From Phialocephala subalpina (lineage: Eukaryota; Ascomycota; Leotiomycetes; Helotiales; Mollisiaceae), in contig FJOG01000026.1 of NCBI GenBank assembly GCA_900073065.1, forward strand, positions 142,617-206,616: a stretch of 64,000 bases of DNA, in the 5' to 3' direction. The first letter of the stretch is position 1. Every line of letters starts with the position of its first letter. Positions 11,783-20,502 of this stretch are shown here, piece after piece. The notes beneath the pieces are model-generated. The model was not told the DNA's origin, did not search any database, and saw only the letters and a program-made list of their open reading frames with translations. Made by a program: the position numbers and the translations under genes.

Positions 11783-13168
11783 ATGTCTGGCGCAAGTGAC
11801 AAAGCACGGTTCTACTTAGAACAAGCTGTTCCTCAATTACAGGAGTTTAAGGAGAAGAAGATATTCAACGAGGTACGCGCATATTTTCCACTATTCAACC
11901 ACTACATTTCATGATGAACGACATTGGTCCGTGTTACTGAGCGGCCTCAAGAACCGTGTTATGGCGATACACCAAGCACTTGTGCACTTCTGAATTTTAC
12001 AATCACTATGGTTCGATTTTGTTTACGAAATGTGGCCCTTGCTGACATTTCACCGCAGGATGAGATCAGAACACTAGTAAAAAAGAGATCAGACTTCGAG
12101 CACAAAGTCCTCGCAAGAGGCTCCCAACCCGTAGACTTCGCCCGATATGCAGCATGGGAGATTGGTCTAGAGACATTACGACAGAAACGATGCAAACGGT
12201 TACGAATCAAAGGCAGCACAACACATAGCGGTCAAGCAAGGATATTCAATATCTTCGATCGAGGAACGAAGAAGCACCCAGGAGATGTTGCGTTATGGAT
12301 GTCATATCTGGAATATGCTAGGACGGCGAAAGCAAACAAGAAGTTCAAGACCATTCTTACGGCTGCGATAAGACTACATCCCACCAAGTCAGAATTATGG
12401 CTATATGCTGCGAGATGGACTCTGGAGGCGGAGGCAGATATGAATGGTGCTAGGAGTTACATGCAGAGAGGCACACGATTCTGCACGACAAGCAAAGATC
12501 TATGGATTGAGTACGCAAAACTCGAAATGATTTACTTAGCCAAGATTACTATGCGAAGGAAGATTCTGGGTCTGGATGTGGAGGATACCCAAGAGGATAC
12601 GATGGAGATTGATGAAGGGGTCAATGATGCTGGCTTTACGACATCGGAGGATATGATTGCTATCCCAGACTTCAAAACCAACTCAATACGCTTGAGCATG
12701 GTCGAAAGAGTCGAGGTGGATTCGGAAGCTAGCAAGGACCCGATGACCACGCCCGCACTGAATGGTGCTATTCCGCTGGCAATCTTCGACGCTGCTCGGA
12801 CACAACCATTCTTCTGTGCTTCGACCGCGGAGGCTTTCTTCGACATGTTTGCCATGTTCTCGCAAGTCAGATGTCTGTCGACAATCTTACAGCATGTTCT
12901 CGATGTTATGGTCGAGCTATATCCAATCGACCCATTTACCTGCAGTTGCTATATCAGGCAGCCAGTCATGGGAATCAGTCCTCTTTCTGCTGAGTTCGTT
13001 GTGGCTTTGGGAACATCACTGGCTCGACTGAAGGAGTCGATGGGGAAGATCAAGGATAAGGCGGAGCTTGCGAAGAGAACAAGAGCTTGGACGAAGCCGA
13101 TACTGGAGTTGGAGGACCTAGATCCTGGCATTAGGGCCGTGTTAGAGCATATGCGGAAACTTCAATAG
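11783..13168 (+). CDS. UTP6: Utp6, U3 snoRNP / SSU processome protein, 400 aa
   Basis: Nucleolar protein of the small-subunit processome, needed for early 18S rRNA processing. Exon 1 is 11783-11872 (30 codons: MSGASDKARFYLEQAVPQLQ...). Exon 2 is 12059-13168, entered at GATGAGATC after CACCGCAG. Together they give 400 aa, near the family's usual length. The Utp6 N-terminal domain runs over residues 1-80 (FEHKVLARG, DFARYAAWEIGLETLRQKR). HAT (half-TPR) repeats follow: IFDRGTKKHPGDVALWMSYLEYA, then LHPTKSELWLYAARWTLEAE and CTTSKDLWIEYAKLEMIY. The acidic insert near residues 200-220 (DVEDTQEDTMEID) is typical of a linker. The 186-bp intron could hide an extra small exon, but the simple join is in frame. 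Confidence 0.93.
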
Positions 13169-13681
13169 AAGAATTGTTCGCCTTGATGAATAGTGATTAC
13201 TACATTTTCAAATGTTCTTGAATTTTTGTCATGCTTGCCGCTAATTGTAGATTCAGATTTGAAGTCCTCGTGGCAAGTGCCATGATACATGGAAGAGGTA
13301 AACACATTTATACTGTACCATCAAAAGAGCCCGATTTGAACCCCAAGTTTCAACATGGTCCTCTCCCCCGCACCCCCGCACAATGGAACTCTGATTCAAA
13401 AGAGGTCGTTTCGATGCCAAACAGACTCAGCGTTGAGGCTTCCAAGACCTCAGAGGGAGCATCCAACGAAATCTCCAAAGCACATCTACATGGCCAAGAA
13501 CCCAAATAGTCATATGCACCCTTAAACTAGCATGAGATGCCTGCTGCTTGAAAGATGGCTCCAAATTCTCCCTCGATAGTCCCTCCAATGTTGACAATCG
13601 CAGCTGTTCTATCGTTCCTCCATCACCAGGACTTTCACCAGGGCTTTGACAGAAGCAAGGGCGATATATTGGCGACCATCT
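13169..13681. other. Intergenic between UTP6 and the first small membrane gene
   Basis: Nothing coding is supported. It must hold the 3' ends of both convergent genes. Confidence 0.5.
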
Positions 13682-14284
13682 TCAAATAATAGCTTCAACG
13701 CCACCAAAGCCCCTCTTCCTCTCCAACTCCACCGCCTCCTTCTCCTCCCTCACCTTCCTCTTCCTATCTCTCTCGTCAACCCTCTCCTTCCTCTTCTTTA
13801 CCCTCCAATCACCCCACTCCTTCCTCTTCTTTACAGCCCCACCATGAGTCCATTTACACAAGGACCCAATACCATCAAAAAGAGCTTTAAAGAACCATTC
13901 AAGAAACCGAAACAAGAGTTTACCGGCCTGCAGCGATATGTAACCAAGCAAATAAAGGACGCATAAACCGATGAATGCAAGGAACAGCGCGAAGAAGAAG
14001 ATAGGTACTACGAATTTGGCACACCTAGTGCACTCTTGAGCTACGGACAAGGTGGATGAGGCCGAGGTAGTGGTTGTTGTTAGGTCGGAGAAGGTTGAGG
14101 TGAAGGAGGTTGGTGTGGGAGTGAGAGTAGTGGAGTTGACTTGGCGGAGGAAGATCGACACCTATGGAGTGTCAATGCTGGGTATATTTTGACTCAGGCG
14201 AGAGATGAAGATAGGAGCGAAGTGTCATACTAGAGTTACCAGAGTAGTCGGTAAGGCTGCTGCTGAAGCGAGTGGTGCAGCCAT
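13682..14284 (-). CDS. Small single-pass membrane protein, ELERKRG-tail family, member M1 (174 aa)
   Basis: No known family recognised. Exon 1, 14284-14240, encodes MAAPLASAAALPTTL. After a 78-bp intron (GTAACT...CCATAG), exon 2, 14161-13682, begins VSIFLRQVNSTTLTP. Layout: Ser/Thr-rich N-terminus with an NST sequon, one hydrophobic segment (VVPIFFFALFLAFIGLCVLY, about residues 65-85), an amphipathic aromatic stretch, then a Lys/Arg/Glu-rich probable coiled coil. It ends AVELERKRGFGGVEAII. The basic tail predicts a cytoplasmic C-terminus (positive-inside rule). Exon structure, length and tail match M2 and M3 next door and six genes at 55-63 kb. Function unknown; no enzymatic motif. Confidence 0.75.
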
Positions 14285-14471
14285 CTTCACCTGTACGTAG
14301 CTCTTCCTATTTACATCGATATCAACATTCCCACTATGCAATTGATATGGTGACCAATATTGATTTACATCGATGATAAGGAAGAGAATGAGGATCCTCG
14401 TCGGTGACGAAGACCTGGCAAGGCTGTTCTCCTCCCGCGTCTCCAGACGCCAAGGCAGATCCAGGCCTCTC

Positions 14472-14481
14472 ATGCAAGCCA
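14472..14481 (-). promoter_or_regulatory. TGGCTTGCAT element upstream of M1
   Basis: GAGTGGCTTGCATGAG on the minus strand, 188 bp upstream of the M1 start codon, followed by GCCTTGGCGTCTGGAGAC. The same block stands upstream of M2 and of the genes starting at 54963 and after 55760. Confidence 0.5.
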
Positions 14482-14696
14482 CTCAGCATTCAATTGGTGC
14501 CTCCAAGTCGGGGATACTCCAGGCAGATGATAGGCGTCTGAGGGAGGGGTCAGTGCAGGTGCTGATTTTGAGAGACTTTTTGTAAAATTTCGTGATGAGG
14601 CTACGAGACTGGCTAATTCTTCGACGACGAAGGGGATACATATAAATCCAGACACTTTCGTATATTGAACTTTCTGCAATTATGGCCAGATACATA

Positions 14697-15312
14697 TTAC
14701 AATCTCGCCTCAAGAGCAATTGTCCCTCTCTTCCTCTCCAACTCTTCTGCCTCCCTTCGCTCCCTCGCCTGCCTCTGCCTATTAATCCTCTCCGTTCTCT
14801 CATTCCTCTTCTTCACTCTCCACTCACTCCACTCCTTCTTCCTTTTCCCGATCCATCTAATACACCTTTTCCACATCTGTGCACTTTCATCAACAACCCA
14901 TTTGCAGAGCCGTTTAAAACCCTTCCAAAAATAAATGACAGCGAGGATAAAGAGGCAAGCTAACATCCAGAGGAAATAGAGAGCCATAGGGATGGTGAAT
15001 AAGGAGATGAAGAACATGGAGACTATGAAGCCTGCGCTACGGTAATTGGGCGTTGATGATGGTGATGTTGCTGCTGGGGTGGAGGAGCTTGTTGTGGAGG
15101 TGGAAGATGAGGGTGCAGGATTGAAGGTAGAGGTAGGCATGACTGCCAGAGAGGTGGAGTTGATTTGGCGGATGAGAATCGAGACCTGAATTGCATCAAT
15201 TTTGAGATTGTACCTCGAGCGTGGGATACAATAAGCCCCTTCTAGAGACCTAAGAGAGAAAGGTCCTGCGTACCAGAGTGCTCGGAACGGCTGGAGCGAG
15301 TGGTATAGCCAT
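14697..15312 (-). CDS. Small single-pass membrane protein, ELERKRG-tail family, member M2 (175 aa)
   Basis: Paralog of M1. Exon 1, 15312-15274, encodes MAIPLAPAVPSTL. The intron is GTACGC...ATTCAG. Exon 2, 15185-14697, begins VSILIRQINSTSL, nearly the same as M1's VSIFLRQVNSTTL. A Ser/Thr/Pro-rich region follows, then a hydrophobic stretch long enough for one or two passes (FIVSMFFISLFTIPMALYFL, WMLACLFILAVIYF). The tail is highly charged (RKKEWSEWRVKKRNERTERI) and ends AEELERKRGTIALEARL. The frame could be read upstream of 15312 through the intron without a stop, but the ATG at 15312 with the GTACGC donor matches the sister genes. Function unknown. Confidence 0.75.
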
Positions 15313-15509
15313 CTCTTGCTAGTCTGCTTCAAACACAACAATTACATGGATTCCAGAGTTCAAAGTTCTTCACAATCTAGGTACTTCGATATTGAATCTC
15401 GGTGTCCTCAAGGAAAGACGAAGCAGTTTCTTCCATAAGACTTGGCATCGCTCTCTTCGTCCTCCCGTGTCTCTGAACGCCAAGGCATACTGCGTGACAA
15501 CAAGTGCTC

Positions 15510-15519
15510 ATGCAAGCCA
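15510..15519 (-). promoter_or_regulatory. TGGCTTGCAT element upstream of M2
   Basis: GGTGGCTTGCATGAG on the minus strand, 198 bp upstream of the M2 ATG, followed by GCCTTGGCGTTCAGAGAC. Position and extended sequence match the M1 copy. Confidence 0.5.
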
Positions 15520-15768
15520 CCTTCGCAGTTGATTCGCCGCTCTTTTTCATTGGTTCTAAAGATGGCTGAGAGGAGCCCGGTAGGAGCTGTATATTCGTGC
15601 TATTTTGAGGGTCTTTTGCAGCAGGGCAGCAAGTTTTATGCTTATTAAGTGTGATTCGGGATTGGGGTGAATATACAGATTGGATTATACGAAATGTAAG
15701 AACTCGTACACTGATGAAAGCCCCCACAAATATTGGGTTCTCTGCAACTTCGCAGGGCCCAATATACG

Positions 15769-16354
15769 TTACATTATCGCCTCAAGAGCAATAGTCCCCC
15801 TCTTCCTCTCTAACTCCCTCTCCTCCCTCTCCTTCTTCCTCTTCAATCTCTCTTGGTTCCAATCCCTTGTCTGTCCAACCTTGGTATTAACCCCCTTCTT
15901 GACCCCGCTAGCACCTTTCTTAACCCCACTAGCACTTTTCTTGACACCAGAGAATGTCCCTTTAAGGATACATCCTACCAGGTACCAGAGTAAAGTCAAA
16001 ATGCAGAAACCAATTAATAACAGAGCAAGATCTAAAGGCCAGAGGTATAAGATCCAGAACGGGAAGGATTTTTTGTGTTTGGAAGGAGGGGTGCAGACGA
16101 GGCTGGTGGTATTGGTATAATCGGAAGTGGCGTTGATGAAGGAGGTGCTGTTGCAGGTAGAGTTGAAGTAGAGGGTTGTTGTTGCGGAGGGGTAGACAGA
16201 AGAGGTTGAGTCTGCTGAGGAAGAGAGGAGGGGGGTTGTGCTTGTGAGCTGAGAGGAAAGTTAGCGGCATTTATCTGCAATGTTGATTTGAGGAAGCAGG
16301 ATTGTGTCGTACCAATGTTGTAGGCAAGGCTGAGGATGAGATGTTCGTAGCCAT
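15769..16354 (-). CDS. Small single-pass membrane protein, ELERKRG-tail family, member M3 (173 aa)
   Basis: Exon 1, 16354-16313, encodes MATNISSSALPTTL. Exon 2, 16248-15769, is entered after a CTAAC branch site and CTCTCAG. A closer TTGCAG would give a frame that stops before the membrane segment, so the later acceptor is preferred. It also yields an Asn-rich N-terminus with several N-x-S/T sites (FNSTCNSTSFINAT, YTNTTSLVC), as in member D. The membrane region is FWILYLWPLDLALLLIGFCI, with more hydrophobic sequence following. A threefold GVKKxAS repeat and a charged tail follow, ending ERELERKRGTIALEAIM. The length is within two residues of M1 and M2. Function unknown. Confidence 0.72.
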
Positions 16355-17509
16355 AATGCTTGCTCGAGCGGGACGGTCAGGCTGAAGGCCTTGATACTAT
16401 CAAACCAGTGGCGCCCACAAATCTGATAAGACAATTTCAACGTGTGATGCAAGATGTACTGTACCGGGTAGATATATTGCAAATCTCAAAGGATTTATAA
16501 TGTAAGTACAGCACATGTCACGACAATCCTGCAGAACTAACATAAGGCAGAACCTCTCGCGGTGAAGTGTCGACAAGGATCCGATTCCGGTGGCTTGCAT
16601 AGGTAACGTCCATTGGCACCACGTTCTCGAAGAGGAAATCGCAAGGCTATGATCAAGATCCTTCAAAAAACTCAGATATCTCATTGGTGACACCCGTCAA
16701 AAGCTCTGCCGTGTCCGTGAAAAGCCTGGCGGGTATGCCCTCACGCCCTCGGCTAAAATGACGTGTGATGTGATCGGGACTGGTATAATAGAAGGAGGGG
16801 CATTCTGAGGATCCACCCCGCGTTGTTCTACGCTAGAAGGTCTCATGCTTGAGAGCTGGGCGGTGGCTGAGGTCTGGTGAAGTCACCGACGCAAGGCTGA
16901 GCAATGGTCTCGGTCACGAGAAGAGAGATACACGTGAGCCGCTAGGCAGAAGAATGCCGAACCGCTGCAAGAGGAACATGTGAGTCGATAATACAGTGCT
17001 CGAGATAGTTTGAGCAGTTTCGAGAGGGAAGATGCTGGCTGGCTTTCACTACCTGGTCTGGTTCTTTAGACTAGCACGTGTGACTAGATGCCTCCTCCAC
17101 TGCCGTGATCGCAACAACACTGCAGCCCAAGATTGAATGGAGGGAAACCTTGGCTCCATCCCGAAACCAGTCCCATAATATCAACCCAGCCCCAGACTCC
17201 GTATCATCTAATTCCGCCCTTTAAGTTCTGCTCTCAGGACTTCTCAACCTCGCTCCCATCATCGCCTCATCCATATCACCCCCTTAGACACGAGCCAACA
17301 CCCTCCTGCAAACACCCCCAAAAGAATAAGGAGAGCCGCATGGTGTGCATCGAATGATCTATACGATTTGGCCTTGCCCCATCCCTTGGCCCTCGTCAGC
17401 CGGCTCGGACTGAGAACTCGAGTAGGTGGTTCTAGATCAGCTAGAAGCAGACTTGCTGGGATCCCTTCACCCCAACCTTCAATGTTCGGAATAGACGGTA
17501 GAGACCACC
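16355..17509. other. Intergenic up to the sequence gap
   Basis: No gene recognised. Open frames here are short and without family features. Confidence 0.5.
16591..16600 (+). promoter_or_regulatory. TGGCTTGCAT element near M3, inverted
   Basis: The same 10-mer lies 237 bp upstream of the M3 ATG but on the opposite strand to the gene, followed by TTGGCACCACGTTCTCGA, which loosely resembles the GGCGTTCTGTGA part of the other copies. Confidence 0.3.
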
Positions 17510-17852
17510 NNNNNNNNNNNNNNNNNNNNNNNNNNNNNNNNNNNNNNNNNNNNNNNNNNNNNNNNNNNNNNNNNNNNNNNNNNNNNNNNNNNNNNNNNNN
17601 NNNNNNNNNNNNNNNNNNNNNNNNNNNNNNNNNNNNNNNNNNNNNNNNNNNNNNNNNNNNNNNNNNNNNNNNNNNNNNNNNNNNNNNNNNNNNNNNNNNN
17701 NNNNNNNNNNNNNNNNNNNNNNNNNNNNNNNNNNNNNNNNNNNNNNNNNNNNNNNNNNNNNNNNNNNNNNNNNNNNNNNNNNNNNNNNNNNNNNNNNNNN
17801 NNNNNNNNNNNNNNNNNNNNNNNNNNNNNNNNNNNNNNNNNNNNNNNNNNNN
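17510..17852. other. Assembly gap (343 N)
   Basis: Run of N. Both edges read ACCACC, so a collapsed or unresolved repeat is possible. Open frames crossing it are meaningless. Confidence 0.99.
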
Positions 17853-18189
17853 ACCACCTCGCACCGGTGTTATAATGAGATGGAATCTTGAGAGTGAGTT
17901 TTTGTTGAAGGCACGTGTCGTTGAAAAACCCGCCCCTAGACTGCAGCTGCCTCCGAATGCATTTTCGTGCGCGATGGCTCGAGGGGCTCGGGGTAAGGCT
18001 AGCTGTGATGCCGTGATTCTGCGAAGAGGCACTATAATTGATATAGATATGGGCAGCATTATGTTTGTGTAGTGTTCGTTTTGGTCGACAGTTGACGCTG
18101 TTTGTAGGATATTAGGATTGTGAGCTTCGACACGTCGGGTGGCGTACTCAGCGAGTACCGGAAATCAATATCCAGAATGTCCAGAATGT

Positions 18190-18735
18190 CATCAAATTTG
18201 TTGACGTGCCATCTTTGGCTAATGTCTGAAGCGTCCTTGGGACCGCAGACACGCAACAAAAGCACCACTCCGCCTTGAAGTTAAGTCCCAAAAATGTCGC
18301 TGGAATTGTAGACGTGCAACGAATCTCTAGGCGACGTTCAATGTCCAAGGCCGAGCTGGAAGTGTAGATATGCAAGAAAACCGAAGAAAATCCGACGTCC
18401 AAAGTCTGCCTGGATTTGTAGATGTGTAGCAAAAATAAAGCCTTCGATTCTCAAGTCAATGTCGAATGTCGCTGGACACTCAGACGTGCAACAGACGAGC
18501 TCTTCGACCTCCAAGTCAATGTCTAGAATCTCATGAGAAACTTAGACGTGCAACGAGACCACAGTACTGCTTCATTTTCAAGCCAATATCAATGTCCAGA
18601 ATGTTCCCAGAAAGTCAGCCATGCAACAAAACCACAATTCAAATGAATGTCCAGAATGTTCAGAATGTACCTGCAAATCTCGACACACAACAAATTTTCT
18701 GTAGTCCCAAGAGTACTAGACAATGTCTTAGAAGT
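18190..18735. repeat. Degenerate minisatellite, unit about 55-72 bp
   Basis: About nine diverged copies of a unit containing TAGACGTGCAAC, a gap, then TCAAGTCAATGTCCAGAATG and a GCTGGA word. Anchors are seen near 18200, 18246, 18308, 18365, 18418, 18481, 18543, 18616 and 18680. No open frame runs through it. It lies in the gene-poor region between the gap and the transposon. Confidence 0.7.
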
Positions 18736-19139
18736 CATCCAATCACGAGCCCCGATATTGTCGAGAAGGCAATGTGCATTTTCAGATTTCGAACTCTCAA
18801 AATCGAGATTCGACCTATCAACGTTCCGCGCCCCGCACCCTTGATTTTAGGCAATCTATAATTTTTGGCCTCCAAATATTACAGTGATTGGTCAATAGTA
18901 GTAGAAGAGGGTGTGCGGCAACAAAGTCGCAGTCTGCTAACCAAGAGTGTGATTCTGATAGAGAGGGCAGTGTGTATATCTGAATTAGATACTTTTGAAA
19001 ACACATCTAAGATTTGGTTCTGTAGAAACACCGGCCTCCGACTGCGCGTGAGTTTCAGAACACAAGACTTCCTCGAGGAACACAATGATGTGCAACAGAC
19101 CCATATGAGAATTTTGTTGCACATTGCCATCGTGACCTA

Positions 19140-19165
19140 CAGTGGATGGCCACAAGTCTGAACGA
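19140..19165 (+). repeat. Left terminal inverted repeat of the Tc1/mariner element
   Basis: Starts CAGTGGATGGCCACAAGTCT immediately after TA. Confidence 0.88.
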
Positions 19166-19296
19166 TTCGCTTATTCAGCCATTCCCTCACCACACTTCAC
19201 TGTCGCATTTATCCTATTAAATAATCAAAATTAAAGTTATTCACATTCTAATTAAAGCATGCGATAACTAGGTATTCAATTGACAATTCTACCAAT

Positions 19297-20423
19297 TCAG
19301 TATTTTGTATACCACCCATTTGCAGCTTTCACAGCGTCTACACGCTTTTGCATCCCCTCAGCTAGCTTATTTAAGAGCTCTGGCGCCAAAGTCTCCCACG
19401 CCTCTTGTGCACACTCTATCATAAAGTCTATTACTGCAATACTATTGCCCATACCCTTAAGCTCAGGGTGTGCTCTATCGATTTCTGCCTTTAGCATCTT
19501 CCATAGGTTTTCTATGGGGTTCAAGTCTAGTGAATATAGCGGCCATTCCATCACTTCTATTCCTATCTCCTCAAAGAAGTCCCTGACCTTATGTGCCTTG
19601 TGTATAGGGGCATTATCTTGCATAAAGATGCTATCATGTTCGAGAATCATAGGAAGGTATTCGCGCAAGACCTCGAGGTATACTTTAGCTATGACGCCCC
19701 CTCTTTTCGCATTCTGGTCTCCCTCCATGACTACCAAATCACTCCTCACTCCAAAGCCGAATGCTGCCCAAAACATCTATGTTTTACCCTTTGGCGGTTT
19801 GGTTTGGATCGCCCAGATTTCTAGAGCTTCACCTGAAAGCGTTAATAAGTAATTAGCTAGGGCACAAAGTGTGTATAAAGGAGGGGAAAGTTACCCCGCC
19901 TGCGGTATACCCATTGGATAGCACCTCCCTTCCCACGCTCAATTAAGCACTCATCAGACCACCGTAACCTTCTCCAAAACTCTACAGGCTTCCCATCGTA
20001 CTTTAGAGCCCATTCCATACGCAGTAGCGCATGCTCTGCAGTAAGAAATGGTCTCTGCTTGGCTCTCCACTTCTATATGCCTGATTTTTTGAGGTACCAG
20101 TAAATTGTCTTCTTAGAAGAATAAGGCGCACAAGAAACAAAAAGCTATTAGGCAATAATCTTTGGATTTACTACAATAGCACGTCGTATAAGGCGGTGGT
20201 CCCCAGGAGTAAGGACAGAAGGTGCACCTATGCGTTTATTAGTGATGCATAAGGTCTAGTTTAGCGCGTTTTTGATGATTAATCTGCAAGTGGAATCTAG
20301 GAGCTTCTCCATGCGCGCAATAGCAGGAACATGGATGCCATGATCGCGAGCACTAATAACTCTTGATCTCTGGTTAGGGGAGACCTCCCCTAGTGGTTGA
20401 CGTGGTGCTCCAGGAGGCTTCAT
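19297..20423 (-). pseudogene. Tc1/mariner transposase (DD34E), degraded
   Basis: The intact 3' part, 19776-19297, carries the second and third catalytic residues: MQDNAPIH and NPIENLW, with 34 residues between D and E. The first catalytic Asp is in RWSDECLIERGKGG, upstream of a likely 62-bp intron (19833-19894, GTAACT...TTTCAG). A helix-turn-helix-like fragment TPGDHRLIRRAIV is recognisable near 20200. The ATG at 20423 starts MKPPGAPRQPLGEVSPNQRS. Stops interrupt the gene, among them TAG at 19777-19779 directly before MFWAAFG and several in the N-terminal half. Many are TAG/TAA where Gln is plausible, as expected from C-to-T mutation. Confidence 0.88.
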
Positions 20424-20474
20424 TGTTGTAGGTGAGTAAGTGAGAAACGCGTAAAAACGCGCTTTTTGGTGTTC

Positions 20475-20500
20475 TCGCTTAGACTTGTGGCCACTTACTG
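20475..20500 (-). repeat. Right terminal inverted repeat of the Tc1/mariner element
   Basis: Read on the minus strand it starts CAGTAAGTGGCCACAAGTCT, followed outward by TA. Confidence 0.88.
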
Positions 20501-20502
20501 TA

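Larger units (their letters stand above)
19140..20500 (-). mobile_element. Tc1/mariner-type DNA transposon, 1361 bp, with terminal inverted repeats
   Basis: Ends begin CAGT and are flanked by TA on both sides (19138-19139, 20501-20502), the TA target duplication of this superfamily. The inverted repeats 19140-19165 and 20475-20500 match at 21 of 26 positions, sharing TGGCCACAAGTCT. One transposase gene, broken, fills the interior on the minus strand. The element is probably immobile on its own but could be moved by an intact relative. Confidence 0.9.

Noticed and set aside
16032..16280. Frame starting after TTGCAG in member M3 (Gln/Pro-rich, INAANFPLSSQ...)
   Set aside because: It stops before the membrane segment; the alternative acceptor CTCTCAG gives an uninterrupted 173-aa protein like M1 and M2.
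17259..18072. Long frames across the N gap on both strands
   Set aside because: Most of their length is N; no supporting sequence on either side.
18190..18735. CRISPR array
   Set aside because: Repeats are diverged, spacing irregular and the genome is eukaryotic.
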